NCBI GenBank assembly: GCA_009760855.2
Contig: WPIO01000021.1
Span: forward strand, 3,322,501 to 3,386,500
From: Cristatella mucedo
Lineage: Eukaryota; Bryozoa; Phylactolaemata; Cristatellidae
Reading direction: 5' to 3'
Length of the DNA: 64,000 nt
A program made the translations under genes and the position numbers. The notes under the pieces were generated by a model that made no database searches, was not told where the DNA came from, and was given only the letters and a program-made list of their open reading frames with translations. Shown here one piece after another: positions 24,245 through 35,969 of the stretch (within the stretch, counting starts at the first letter, position 1; each line of letters starts with the position of its first letter).

Positions 24245-24475
24245 GCCTCGGCGATAATAATAACACACTTCATCAAGAGCCCTCAGAGAAATCAATCTCT
24301 TCTAGGGACTTAACATTTGCTGCAAAGGAAGCACGATCGAATGGTTAGTGGTGGCATGCTCAATAAACAGGAAGAATAACATGGATAGGGGTGACGTGCA
24401 CAAGGTCAGCAAGCAGGTGTGGTTAGTGGCTGCATGCACGGTGTCAGCACGCATAACCCTAGCAGTGCTGAAGGA
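24245..24475 (-). mobile_element. LINE-A 3' end (short)
   Basis: The tail AATAATAACACACTTCATCA is followed by GAGCCCTCAGAGAAATCAAT, GGAAGCACGATCGAATGG and GGTTAGTGGCTGCATGCACG. These are LINE-A 3' UTR landmarks in reverse orientation. Confidence 0.8.
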
Positions 24476-24891
24476 AATGCCAGTAACAAGACGGCAGTCG
24501 GCTATTCACTTTTTTTCTGAGCCACTGTGAGGGAGCAGTTGCTAGAGAGAGTGTTAAACGGTGCATTTAACTTTACGGTTTGTAGATTGACAGCAGCACT
24601 ATTGACAAGGCAGATACAAGATTCTTACTGACACTCCTATGAAGGCCCACCAATAAGTGTTGACCAAGGTTGACATCACTCCTACTGCTAAGGAGGTCTT
24701 TTGTTATGTATTCGGAAGACGTTACTCGACAAGCTCGACCACACACACACACACACACATATCGCTATTAAATGACGAGGAAGAGCATACGAGTGAAGTT
24801 GAGAGCGACGATTTGACTAGGTCACTCACTCTGCCCCTTTTTTTCCAGTGGCAGGAGAGAATTGGTGACTTTCAGGCGGCTTACAGTGGTC

Positions 24892-24975
24892 CGTAAAGAA
24901 TCACCGGCTGCAGGACTTGAATTCACAACCCGAATCGTGTAGTGCGAGCCCTGTACCTTCGGGCGGCTAAGACTC
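24892..24975 (-). mobile_element. SINE-A fragment
   Basis: AAAGAATCACCGGCTGCAGG, then ACTTGAATTCACAACCCG is the reverse complement of the SINE-A B-box region followed by GGTGATTCTTT. Only the tRNA-like head remains. Confidence 0.6.
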
Positions 24976-24981
24976 AATGGT

Positions 24982-25262
<281 letters not shown>

Positions 25263-25264
25263 GA

Positions 25265-28200
25265 CGGGCGATTTCGCTCGCCACTTGAAAGTAACATTTG
25301 GATTTGTTAATTAATAAAGACCCATCATCAATGCGATGCGTATTGAACGATGACTCTGCTGCAGTAGGTAGCTTTTTCGGCTTAGTCTTATCTTCTGCAG
25401 CGTTTCAAGTCGAGGTCAGCTGGTTCAACGCGTTCATTTGAGCATTTGGCCGAAAAGCCTAGTAGGTAGCAGTCGGGCAAGCTTGATGCATTGAATTACC
25501 CAGTTTGATCGGCAGCGGCCCGCTCCCGAGCGACTTGAGTGACCTGTGTTCGAACCCCACCTATCTCCGGTATCGCATGCAGCCTCTCCGCCAGCCGTCG
25601 ACAGCGCCGCAGGGGAACACCGTGCACAGAGCAAGCGCTCGGCGTTGCCGACGAAGTGACGAGCCGCAGCGCTGCTCCATCGGCGTCAGCGGTAGAAAGC
25701 GAAGCTTTCTCAACGCAAGGAGCCGGGAGCAGACGTTGCCCTCGGAGCCATCTGCTGAAGACGCACGATTGCCTCCCCCATACACGTTGGTGCAGGTAAT
25801 CATTTTTGGCGCACCTTTCGTTTCGCGCTTACTTTGCCACCGCTCGAAGAGCAAGCCGGGCTAACTGACACACGGTCCTGTGTTGCAGAGGCCGGTCCAA
25901 GTTAGCGGCGATTCACGAAGAGTAATTGAGGCATTTGGAGAACGGCTGCCGGAAAACCGCACCCCTGCCCATCTTGCTTGCAGGTGCTTGCTCGCGCCGG
26001 CCGTTCTCACCAGTATTCCTTCGAGCAAACTTCGAAGCTTGCCTAACTCATTAATCTAGCGTGCTGCTGAGGTTGGTCGACCTGAGGTATTTCGATTAAC
26101 CTATCGAGCGGGAACAAGAACTCGCCTGCGATGGCAGCCATTGATTTGAACGATGGTCAGTTAGTGATGGGTATTCGTAGCGAGGCCAACGCCAACTTTG
26201 GGGCTAGAAGCTACTTACATTAAAGTTCGGTGAGCTATTAGGCTGGGGCCTGGATTTACCTCCCATCGGCCCCGACCACTGACCGGGCTTGTAGCCATTT
26301 ACAGCCAACCCAGAGCTCCCTACGTTCGGAGTTGGTGAAGGAACATTAGACCGGATGGAAAAACCATCCAACCTGAATACAGACAATTTCTTGAAGTGCA
26401 TGCAAAATTTGGTGAAAATTTCTCGTAGCGCTATTGAGAGTCAGGTGGCAGCAAGCGGATTCCTACCGATTCGGCAGTCTGCATACAAGTCTGGAGGCTG
26501 ACAGAGAGTCTGCATGCAAGTCTGGAGCATGGCAAGGCCTTTTGCTTTCTGCGGCCATCATTAAGTCTCGACAGACTTGGGCTGGAGAGACTTGAAAATG
26601 TTCGAGCAGCTCGCAAGTGTGGGTGGCTGCCGTATATTTATATCTAGTCTATCTTTTATCTTGAACGTGCTCGAAAAGGCAAACAATTATAGCTGCGTTC
26701 TGCTGGTAATTCAATGGTATCCGCGGCAGCATTGCTGACTGAAGGACATTGCTTGCATAAATGCCATGAGCTCACCAGAATAACCAACGAGCATTTTGAA
26801 AAAGTATCAACGCTCACTTCGCACCTGCCCGAATGACTGTAAATGATGCCGCTAGTCTCTTGAACATTAATCGAGAGGGCAATGGCAGCCCGGCTATACG
26901 AACACACTAGCACCATACCTGTACACAGGGGTGAGCCAACGAGTCCGGGATCCCAGCTCGGACCGCTGTGAAAGGGCGGATCAGGTGGCTTGGTCGTTTG
27001 ACTGGTTCCTTTGCCTTCTTGCGATCGGCTGGCTCAGCAAAGATTAAGGTCCGATGACTCCTTCGCTTAATCCTGGCTCACTTATTCCTTAGCTCACGAC
27101 TTCAACGCTACGGTCTGTCATCGCGTACTGGCTAACAATGCTATTCACGGGCTCTAAAACTTTCTTGCGAATTCTTCGCGAGAATGCACAGACTAGACCG
27201 TAATCTTCTGGGACGGCGAAATACCAGTCATCATTTTTCACCAGGCGCTCTCCACCATTCTGCCACTTGCTAACAGTAAAACATGTACTTCCTTGCTTTG
27301 CACCATAGAAAAGCATCCCGAATCAAGTCTGCACAACGATCCGCACAGCAAGAAGCACTTTCCAGAATATTTCCGATATTTTTGTGCACAGAAATTCAGT
27401 TCCTCAGCTCGGGTTTTTGTGAAAGCTCACGACGACACGTGGACTGCCTGCCACTTCAATCCTGTTTCTATCTACTGCAGCACCAGCCATCAAACAAGAA
27501 CGAGGTAATTTGCATGGTTCGATGGGATACAAAGGGGAGACTTTTTTTGAATAACTAATTAGCAGTTGTCTCGACGAGAAGCGCAGTGTACCAGCATTCG
27601 ACGTCCTACGATTGCTGTACGCAAGCACACTAGCTCGGGCTGGAGCTCGAGGAAGCCGGAAGTCGACGAGTTTGCATCGAGTGCAAGCAGCACTTGGCTG
27701 CGGACAAGCTTCGAGGATGTGTCAGCTTAAGGGGCATTCGACTAGTCTGCTTAGTGGCACTCATGGGACGCACCTGTGGTAGCTAAGGCCTAGGGTAAAT
27801 CTCGCTCTTCGATTAAGTCGGGAAAAATGCAGGTGCTCTAGCAGCAGAGTGAATCACGGGAGCCGCCATCTTGTGACCGCCCAACCGGACTGGTTAACTC
27901 TCTTAAGCCCAAAGCAATGTGTACATGAGAGACAATAGCTTTGAGCAGCTCATGGCGGTCACAGACGCTGCTTGAGCAGCAGATGGGTGGTACCAGAGGT
28001 ATTTGGGATGGGGGACACAAGCGGTATTCTCAGTTCCATACAGCACTGCTTCCCACGAGCTTTGGGTACCAGCACCAGTGAAGTAAGCTCGGTAGGCCTT
28101 CGGTGCCCAGCTTTCAACTTTGCTCTCACCAAGCAGCATATGTTCTTTCTACACAGCGATGGGTCAGCCTGTCAGATTTATGATAATCAAACCCAGTTCA

Positions 28201-29075
28201 CCCATATCTGCCGTCTCAGTAAAAGCTGGGCTTCCGCTTCCATGCGATTGCTAGCTACAACGAAGCCATTTTTCCAGCTGAAGTCTCGATGAGCCTCTCT
28301 TCCCTTTCTTCTAGCAGGTCACTCCTCTCTCATTCTTCCATTTCTCCATTGTTCTCCCCTCTCCCTTATTCTCAGCCGACAAAAGTCTCTTGCCTGTATT
28401 GCTTCCACTTAATGGACGATTTTTTCTAATGGTGGACGATCCCGACCCAAATGTCATTCTGTACAAGCATAATTGATTGACTGCGTTTGAGCATGTTTAG
28501 TTATTGTCGATAGCTACAATACCTTATTTTCTGACCGTACCGAAAGCAGTCTCTCTCTCTCTTCCTTGGCGATGCACATGCACCACGGGAGCTGGAGGCA
28601 GGCTGTGCGCCTTGAGAAGTGGAGTGCAAATGTAAGCAGCTCAAATACAACGATCATGACAAATTGTTAGGCTATACACAGCGGCATCTTAATCACAGCA
28701 ACTCCACTGTGTTAAGGCTGTTTAGTCAGCCCACAACAAGACGATCAAGACAGCCGTACAACACATATTGAGTTTGCGGCATCATATGTACTGCCGCAGA
28801 GGACTATATACACTTACGATCGAGGAGTGCACGACCATCTTATTCGGAGTAGGTAGCCGGGGGGCAGATGGGGAGAGGAATCGATTTTGTGTGTGCAGAA
28901 GTCTCTTTGAAGTCAAAGCCCGTGAGCTAGCGTGACACTGGTTTTATAGGTTAGCGAAGGCAGTCATTTGCTCGTCTAGCTATCACTTAGCCGTGCAGGT
29001 TAGCCATCGAGGTCACGAGTAAGGTAATGGTGTACACGTAGGAAAGAAAGCAGAGTTAAAAGTCAGCCTATCAAC
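25265..29075. other. intergenic downstream of the Sox gene
   Basis: A CpG-rich patch at 25500-25990 includes GTTCGAACCCC (25550-25560), a B-box-like string without a convincing A-box. A 20-bp direct repeat, AGTCTGCAT(A/G)CAAGTCTGGAG, lies near 26477 and 26507. No exon was supported. Confidence 0.45.
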
Positions 29076-29899
29076 TTTAATAAGAAATGGCTGGGCGCTG
29101 GGAACAAATAAACAACTGCCGTGTTGAATCAAATGTCTTTGACTGAAAAAAATAGTTGCCTTCGACAGTCCCCATCATACAGAAGCTGCCAGCTTCCAGC
29201 CAAATTGAGCAAAGCGACTATGGCGGCAGTGGCAGCAGCATGGCCGTCCAAGCACCTGCCATCGCCCTGCCGTCCTCCCCCTGAGTTTAAAAAAAAACGA
29301 TTCGCACCAGTCTGTCAGAATTCGGCCAATCATAATCGGCACCGACGGCTCACCGAAGTCGACAACTGGCTACTAACAGCAGTCGCCACATAGGTTTGGC
29401 TCCAATACTGCCAGTAAAGATAGCCAGCCACGATGATTTGTACCCAAAGCCGCTGTATTCTACCGACCTAGAATTCGCAGCTCCAAGCTGACCGCAGACC
29501 ATTTCGAGTAGGCTGTGGCTACCAGAACCTGGGCCTCCGGAGTCACTTGCAGCTGTGCAAGCCATAACAGCCAAGGAATCAGCCAGCTTATCCGGATGAG
29601 GTGTGGGGTTAATGTGAATACAATACACCTGGGGGCACCTTGCCAGACGAGGCTCGGCAGCAGCTGGTAGGGAGCAAGTCTCCAAGTTCAAGCTGCACCA
29701 CTCTGAAGGCACAGCAGCTTCCGTAATAATCATACAAAAACCCAGCGTCCTGCACTTCCTTGGTTTAATTTCAAAAGCTCTGTCCACACTGTAGTGCTCC
29801 GGTCCTCTTCTACGCAGAACGATCCACTTCATTGGATCGCACTTCTGCCAAGGCAGGATTACTTTCAGCCCATCCGAATCCATGTCTATGCCAGCTGCC
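29076..29899 (-). other. presumed 3' UTR of the SoxF-type gene
   Basis: Sequence downstream of the stop codon. Two ATTAAA-type polyadenylation hexamers occur on the minus strand, at 29769-29764 and 29081-29076; no AATAAA was seen between them. A 177-codon open frame (29883-29350) in another frame starts 17 bp after the stop codon. It has no motif that I recognise, so I treat it as untranslated. The 3' boundary is a guess. Confidence 0.4.
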
Positions 29900-31485
29900 T
29901 CATGTACGCAAAGGCAGCTCTGCCATCATGCCGGTAACCAATGCATCCCACTCCTCTGGACTCGATGGTAAATCCAGGTCTAGTTCGTTTACGTTGGCCT
30001 GCTCGAATGGGCGAGGCACCAAGCCAATGGCCAGTCTGCTACAAGATTTCTGATACCCGGTGTTGCAAGCATAGACCGGATAATCAATAGATGCTGTGGT
30101 TACTTCTCGACTCGAAGCAGTGAGAGGCAATCCATCGGACGGCTCTTCTTTACAAGCAAATGATAAGCTGGCATCGGCGGTCTCGCTGCATGATGACGAT
30201 GAAGACATGTCCTCTCCACTGCTGAGGTAACCGTCCGATGAGCTGCCACGATTCGGACTCGATTGCCGGTAAACGGCCGGTAGGTGGAGCCCTGGAGAGC
30301 AGCACTGGCGCTGGCCCAGCTGGCCGTAGGATGTGGCGATGTGACCATCGTGGAAGCATACTTGACCCAAAGAAGCTTGCAGACCGGGCATGCTTGGAGG
30401 ATTCAAAAGTTTTGGTTCTGTTGACGACCAGGGCAGCTTTGGATTCAGATGCTTGTATCCAGGCAATATGGCGCCCAAGGAGCAATGGTGCTCTGCCGCT
30501 GCTCCTGCGGCAACGGTGCCAAATCGACCCTGCATTTCACTTTTTTGAGAAACGTACTGGCAAGTCGAACTGGTCGAAGAGCTTCCGCACAGAGAAGCAC
30601 GATTGCATGATTGCACAGCCGAGCAGTGGGCCAAGAATTGCTGCTGGTCGTGGGCTGTCGATCCATCGAACGAGGTGTAACGGCAGCTGCTTTGCTGAGA
30701 GCTGGAAGTGACACAGTCTCGAACGTCCTTGTACCAAGAATTACTTGGCTGCACTGGCTCGGGACAGATCGAAGTCGTGGCAGCAACGATAGAACGAATG
30801 AAAGCCGGCGGTCGCTCGAACAAAGAGCAACTTGGTGCAGTCGAGCTCAGCCAGGTGCCCATTGGCATTGGACCGGAGCTGTTGGCGCTGAACGACGGAG
30901 CTGGTCCCGCAAAGGATGCCGGTGCCACCGGGTCATTGCACATGCTAGCAGCTGCACTGTTATTGAAGCAGCCGAGCATTTGGCCACCTACGCAGCTGCT
31001 GCTGCCAGCACCTTTGAGCAAGGCAGTCGGCCCGTCGCTAAGTGTGGTGGGCACAGTGGCACAGCCAGCAAAGGGCAGTGTCGAATAGGATGGACTCGAA
31101 AGCTCGGGAGTCAGCTGCTGCATGCACTGCATGTGAGCGTGGCCAGACATAGGCTGGACTAGACGCTGCTGCTGCTGCTCTTTGCCACTATGGACACGTT
31201 GAGCAGAAAGATTCGAGTACAGGTGCCGTGTATGCTGTACGGTAGGCATCTGGTGAAGTTGCTGCTGATGCTCATGGTACTGGTGCGTCTGCGGCTGCTG
31301 TGTCGGAAGTGGCAGTGATGCCGAAGCAGCGACAACCATCGACGTAGCCAGTCTCTTGTAGTGCTTCTTCCGTCGTGGCCTATACTTGTAACCTGGATGC
31401 TCTTGAATGTGCTGCAGTCGGAGCCTTTCTGCTTGCTCGACAAATGGCTGCCTCTGTTCACCAGTTAACATCTTCCATTTAAGAC
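29900..31485 (-). CDS. SoxF: SoxF-type transcription factor, exon 2
   Basis: This exon encodes residues 96-623. The acceptor reads TGATGCTGCAG before GTCTTAAATGG. Joined to exon 1 it restores the HMG box without gap: [19 protein letters not shown], then [20 protein letters not shown] and the basic tail [10 protein letters not shown] (about 132-140), which would act as a nuclear localisation signal. The long C-terminal part has a Gln/His-rich stretch (about 155-225), many Ser/Cys-rich low-complexity segments (SSSSSCSE) and an acidic end ([18 protein letters not shown]) that could be a transactivation region. I do not see the 'EFDQYL'-like beta-catenin motif of vertebrate SoxF proteins. SOX proteins bind and bend DNA in the minor groove at ACAAT-type sites; SoxF members act in vascular/endodermal or sensory-organ development in the animals studied. 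Plus-strand frames of 126-183 codons over it are shadows. Confidence 0.93.
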
Positions 31486-32503
31486 CTGCAGCATCACAAA
31501 TGGGCAGCAGCAAGTGAGGTAGAGTCGTTCAGCAAAGCTAATGCCTAAGTGATACAAAGCTGCACTCATAAGGAATTGGTTTATGCCATCGAGCAGTCTG
31601 GCTTCAACTGGACAGCATAAGTTAAACCATTGCTTTACTAGCAGAAAGGGAGAGGAGAAAGTCAATCGCTTGCTTATCCAGATTCCTTCACCAATCCAGA
31701 CTAGGGAATGCACCAGAGAGCTAACAGCGGAAGCTCACTCAGGGGCAGCAGGGCGATCCAGCAAAGCTAGATGCTAGCGATTGTCGCCCACTGGATTCTG
31801 GATTGATAAGCTCTGTAATTCATCTTGCCAAAAACAAATATGCGAACCTGATACCAAAGCCCATGCCTTTTGTCAGGCGTCTGTTTGGTTACACTAACAG
31901 CTTCTTAGCCTGAGATAAAAAAAAAATGTGGCTCGTACAGCATTGTTACGTAACCTGCTGGACGACACCAAGTTACCGTGCAAAAGAGCACGATACAGGT
32001 GGGAGGGAGAGGGGGCTGGCAGCCCTTCTTAAGCCGATTGGTGCCTGCAAAGAGACTTTCCATCACCTCAGCCTCCCAGCTATAGTTGGTCTGTCTTAGG
32101 CAAGGTCGAGGCCCTTCACTCAAAAAACGTTATTTGGTGATACTGCTGGAGGCAGTCGACAGCGCTGCCTTAAGCCTGAGGCCTGATGTCCAAGAATTTC
32201 CTACTACCTTAACTTAACTTCGGTCTGACATGTTTAAATGGGCAGAGTTATTAACACACTATACATCAGTTATTGAAAACGGTATGTTCCGACTTCCATC
32301 GGGACGACAAGACACGCCTGGTGCCCACTTTCTCTGGCATTGTGATGTCCCTGGCGGCATTAAAGTGCTGTATAACTGCTGTTCTCTCTTTCTGCCACAC
32401 ACACACACACACACACGCACGCACGGCCGCACGCACGCACGCACATGCGCACACACACACACACACTCTCACACGCTCTCTCACTCTATATACACACACA
32501 CAT

Positions 32504-32546
<43 letters not shown>

Positions 32547-32571
32547 CTTGTAGATATTTCTCTCCCTCCCT

Positions 32572-32627
<56 letters not shown>

Positions 32628-34195
32628 TCTCTCTCTCTGTTTGTGTCTTAGTCTGTGTCTCTTTCTCTCTATCTCATTCTCTCTTTATATCCCTCTATCG
32701 CGCAAGGAGTGTAGAGAAACGTGGCTTACAAAGCCATTCTTCGCTTGGCTGGAATTTTGTCTCGGTAGCAAGTCACCGATTAACAGCGGTCGGCGCTGAA
32801 GGGCATGCACGGTTGGCCTGCTCGTCGAGGCCTACTAACAAGGCTTCCTAGTGACGCTGAGTAGATGGCGCTCCCCCCCCCCTGTGGACGCTCGAGCTGT
32901 CCACCCGACGACGATGACTCGATGCTGGGCGCTGGACTCCATGTGTGTTCCAGCGCTCTGCCTGCTCTCAGCCTCTGAGGCTCCGGAGGCACGGACGCGG
33001 TGGTGGCACCAGTCGCCGGAGCGGCTTCTTCTTTACAATCTGCTTGGCATTCATCAAATCTTGGGCTTTTTGACACCGCTAATTGGTCTCGGTGGCAGAA
33101 GTCTGTTAAGCCGATGTTAAAGCTAGCCAACGAATGACCAAGTACTTCACGATCTACGACTGTCATCCCTAGCCAGCGTCGAAGGATGCGTCGGCTAGCG
33201 ACCGATCTCTAGCAGCGACCTCATCTGCAGCAGCGGTTTGCGAGACCTAACGTGTCGCTTCACACCTCGGTTTCTGCGATCCAATTTTCGGACTTTTCCA
33301 AAGGGCACGCGTGCATTACCTATCGCGCCCGCGGCAGACGGTGGCACATTCTGCGGCTTTATGCGGAATTCGCCGATCGCTATAGAATGCCATCGCTCGA
33401 GTTAGCCGAGCTCAAAGAACGGCTGCGGCCGTTTCGGCCGCTTCCTCATGACGACCACCGGTCGACAAGACGCGACGACCGCACAGAGAGACGCCGCTTG
33501 AGAGCAGTCCATCTACGGCCGACGATCGTGCGTCAGCAAAACGTAGGCCCTCGGCGACCATTGCATGCTAAAGCTGAGGTCTTCTAAACTAGCATCCTCG
33601 ATCGCCACGACTGCGAACTGCTAAACTAGCTGCCACACCTTTCCTCGCACACCTTCCCTCGCACACCTTTCCTCGCATGCTCGCCCCGGCTCGTTGTCAT
33701 TCGGTCCTCTCAGCCACCTTCGGGCTGGTGTGCCGGATGACGGCAACTCTCGCGAGCCGAGACTCCCGCACAGACGTGCCATCACCGAGGTATCACCAGC
33801 AGAGCTAGTCTCGACTCTTCGTCGGCTCCACTGCTAACTAGATATATGGCTGCCGTCTCACCACCTTCCTCCCTCCTCCTTTCGAGGGCGTGAGGCGATC
33901 GGAGTTCGGCAGGAAAGGGCTACGGCGGCTGGCTATGGTGGCTGCAAACCGATGCTGGCAGGAGAACTCGCAGCCCGGTCGAGCCGCTATGAAATACATT
34001 CGAGTTGAAGCGCGAATCAAACCGAGCGAAATATCGAATGCCGAGAACGCTCGCGGCGAGGCCTCGAGACCGGTGCGGTGCAGAGCTCTTGGCGAGCTAG
34101 CTACCTTGCTAACGCTGCGAGAACACCAACGAAAGTGCCGGCCACGCCCCGGGAAGGGGGGCAAAGGCGGCGAGGCAAGAACCGGGGGAACTCAC
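31486..34195 (-). other. SoxF intron within the HMG box
   Basis: A 2710-bp phase-1 intron. The donor reads CTGG/GTGAGT (GT at 34195-34194) and the acceptor TGCAG/GTC (AG at 31487-31486). It splits the glycine codon after SKML in the HMG box, the place where, to my knowledge, vertebrate SoxF genes also carry an intron. It contains a CA/TA/CT microsatellite block and a GC-rich 33.2-33.8 kb stretch with a 17-bp tandem repeat (TCGCACACCTT(T/C)CC) at 33640-33680. Plus-strand frames inside (e.g. 33252-33587) have no recognisable domain. Confidence 0.9.
32397..32640. repeat. CA, TA and CT microsatellite block in the intron
   Basis: (CA)n with ACGC interruptions at 32398-32460, ACACACAT at 32492-32520, (TA)n at 32520-32546 and (CT)n at 32574-32640. 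Confidence 0.95.
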
Positions 34196-34481
34196 CCAGC
34201 ATCTTGCTCAGGTCGGCATTATGCACCTCGGGATTCTCGTCGGCCATGCGCTTCCTCTCGTCCTTTGCCCACACCATGAACGCGTTCATGGGTCGCCGAA
34301 TGTGCTGTCCTTGTCGCCCGCCTCCTCCTGCTCCTCCTCCTGCTCCTATTACTCCTCCTGCCGTCATTCCACCACCGCCGCTGCTGGATGCTCTCGCGGT
34401 CGAGAGTGGATGGTGATGGTGGTGGTGGTGGTGGTGGTGTTGGTACGGCGTGACAGCACGCGAGCTCTCGCTCGGTAGCAT
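34196..34481 (-). CDS. SoxF: SoxF-type transcription factor, exon 1
   Basis: Encodes residues 1-95 plus the first base of codon 96. The ATG at 34481-34479 has A at -3, and an in-frame TAA lies three codons upstream, so this start is well supported. The N-terminus has ten histidines (residues 15-24, mostly CAC codons) and a glycine-rich linker (35-58). The HMG box begins at about residue 60: [36 protein letters not shown]. The RPMNAFMVW signature identifies the SOX family. [15 protein letters not shown] and, in exon 2, [10 protein letters not shown] and YKYRPRRKK place it in SoxF (Sox7/17/18; fly Sox15). A SoxB or SoxE assignment is less likely because those boxes differ at the [10 protein letters not shown] and AERLR positions. 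Whether a 5' non-coding exon exists cannot be seen. Confidence 0.93.
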
Positions 34482-34853
34482 GCTGCTTTACCTCGGCTTC
34501 GCAGGCTAAGCAGCAGCAGTTATGTGTCAGCGTTGTTCAGCGGTGCGCAAGTCCAGCTCGCACGACGCTTCGACCTCGGCGGCTTACAGTGAGCGACCAC
34601 GGACAGCGGAGCAGACTTATCTGGGCGGCTCGATTAGACCTGCGTTGGCCAATGACTGAAGCCTGGCTCGTGACGTCAAAGTTCGACGGGTCCACGGCTG
34701 GACTTGGGTTTTGATTTCGTACAATGACGAGCACGTGCAGCGTTGGAGGTGTTGCCCGGGGTGGTAACCGTGGTTATCGCCAAGCTTGAGCACTCAAGCC
34801 GCCCGGCACTCATGTGCTGCCGAGAAATCCCTCCATCCTGGCCAGCACATTTG

Positions 34854-34908
34854 CCCCCTCTGGTAAATGTGCGGCCGTCTTCGAGGGCCGCACATTTGCC
34901 AGAGGGGG
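34854..34908. promoter_or_regulatory. strong hairpin upstream of SoxF exon 1
   Basis: Arms 34854-34876 and 34886-34908 are inverted copies of 23 bp with a single mismatch (T/G, compatible with G-U pairing in RNA) around a 9-base loop (GTCTTCGAG). A further partial arm (GCACATTTGCC, 34845-34855) can pair with AAATGTGC at 34865-34872, giving an alternative fold. It lies 373 bp upstream of the start codon in the likely promoter or 5' UTR. Function is unknown: it could be a cruciform, a hairpin RNA or a foldback-element relic. Confidence 0.8.
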
Positions 34909-34909
34909 A

Positions 34910-35557
34910 GGAGGAGGGCACCTTGCCGGTCGCTGCTCAAAATTTTCATAGTACGTAACACTGTTCGCCGGCTCCCGCCCGCGATGTAGCGAATGTGTTA
35001 AGTGAAGTAAATTGAGGACGCAGCAGAAAGAGATTATGGCACAAGATAACGGTTAGAGGAAAAGAGATAGGAAGGGAGCTCGCACAAGAGAGGGAGGGGA
35101 CGTGTGGGCTGACTGTACGATGAAGCGATCGCGGATCCGCTGAAGTGTGCTCTCGTGCATTCTGTGAGTGATCAAGCTAAAAACTTAGCCAAATGCTGCA
35201 GTCACCAGCACCTTTTTCCAGTCACATGGGGAGACGCTATGACTCGATTGCCGCTACAAATCTCCGAACCTCTTCAGCAAAAGTAAAACGTAGAAGCACT
35301 TGAACGTGTGACGTACGTTAAGGTGAAAGTAAAGGTTAGCTTAATCAAGCAGCCTCATTTAAATCTCTACTGATTAAAGCAAGAAATTCCGTCTTTCCCT
35401 CCGTCACGCTGCTAGATGGTGCACTTGCATCACGTGGCAACTTGGTGAAGCATTGTTGTCCGAGACCAGCACTTCCGAGAGTGACGTGGGATAGATGTGC
35501 ACGTCTGCTATGACTCAGCGAAGCGAGTCCGCAGGCGGTGAGCTTCTCGTATACACG
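34910..35557. other. upstream flank of SoxF, no gene recognised
   Basis: No exon or repeat was identified. No clear TATA box was found upstream of the Sox start on the minus strand. Confidence 0.4.
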
Positions 35558-35690
35558 CAGAAGAGCCTTTTAGTCTGTCACTGCAATTGCAATGTGCAGC
35601 AAAGGAAGCCTGCTGCAAAACTCGAACCCGCGACCAGGCTCGGGATGTGCGAGCACATTGACCCTCTGCTAAGGCGGCGAGGCATTCGGC
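35558..35690 (-). mobile_element. SINE-A (tRNA-derived SINE)
   Basis: AGAGCCTTTTAGTC and CAAAACTCGAACCCGCGACC on the plus strand are the reverse complement of the SINE-A body (GGCTCTT) and B-box (GGTTCGAGT). The A-box side extends to about 35690. Confidence 0.65.
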
Positions 35691-35820
35691 GCCTTTAGCT
35701 TCGAGCGCCTCATCGCTAGGCCAGCGGCGGCGGGCAAGCGTCGTACTGCAGGAAGCGGCGGCCGATCGTCCCGAGAAAGTAGAGCTGTGGCCGCCGGGAA
35801 AGCCGGGCCGGAGATAGATA

Positions 35821-35968
35821 AGTAAATAAATAAAATTCATTTGTATAGCGCCCTAAGACAACCTAATTTATATTCAGGGGTTTCGCAAACGCCATGGGGC
35901 TCGAGCCTGCGACCTCGGCCAGACCTTGATCGGGGCGAGCACTTTAGCCACCGGGCCATCCCCGGTAG
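35821..35968 (-). mobile_element. SINE-B (tRNA-derived, LINE-A tail)
   Basis: In reverse orientation it carries the tail ATTTGTATAGCGCCCTAAGA, CCTAATTTATATTCAGG, then a B-box (GGGGCTCGAGCCTGCG) and an A-box (CACCGGGCCA). The order and text are as in the plus-strand copies at 39.9 and 58.8 kb. Confidence 0.85.
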
Positions 35969-35969
35969 G

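Noticed and set aside
30238-31162. Plus-strand frames of 126-183 codons opposite Sox exon 2
   Set aside because: Shadows of the conserved minus-strand coding exon; no motif of their own.
33252-33587. 111-codon gene antisense within the Sox intron
   Set aside because: No recognised domain; Arg-rich text typical of CpG-rich DNA.
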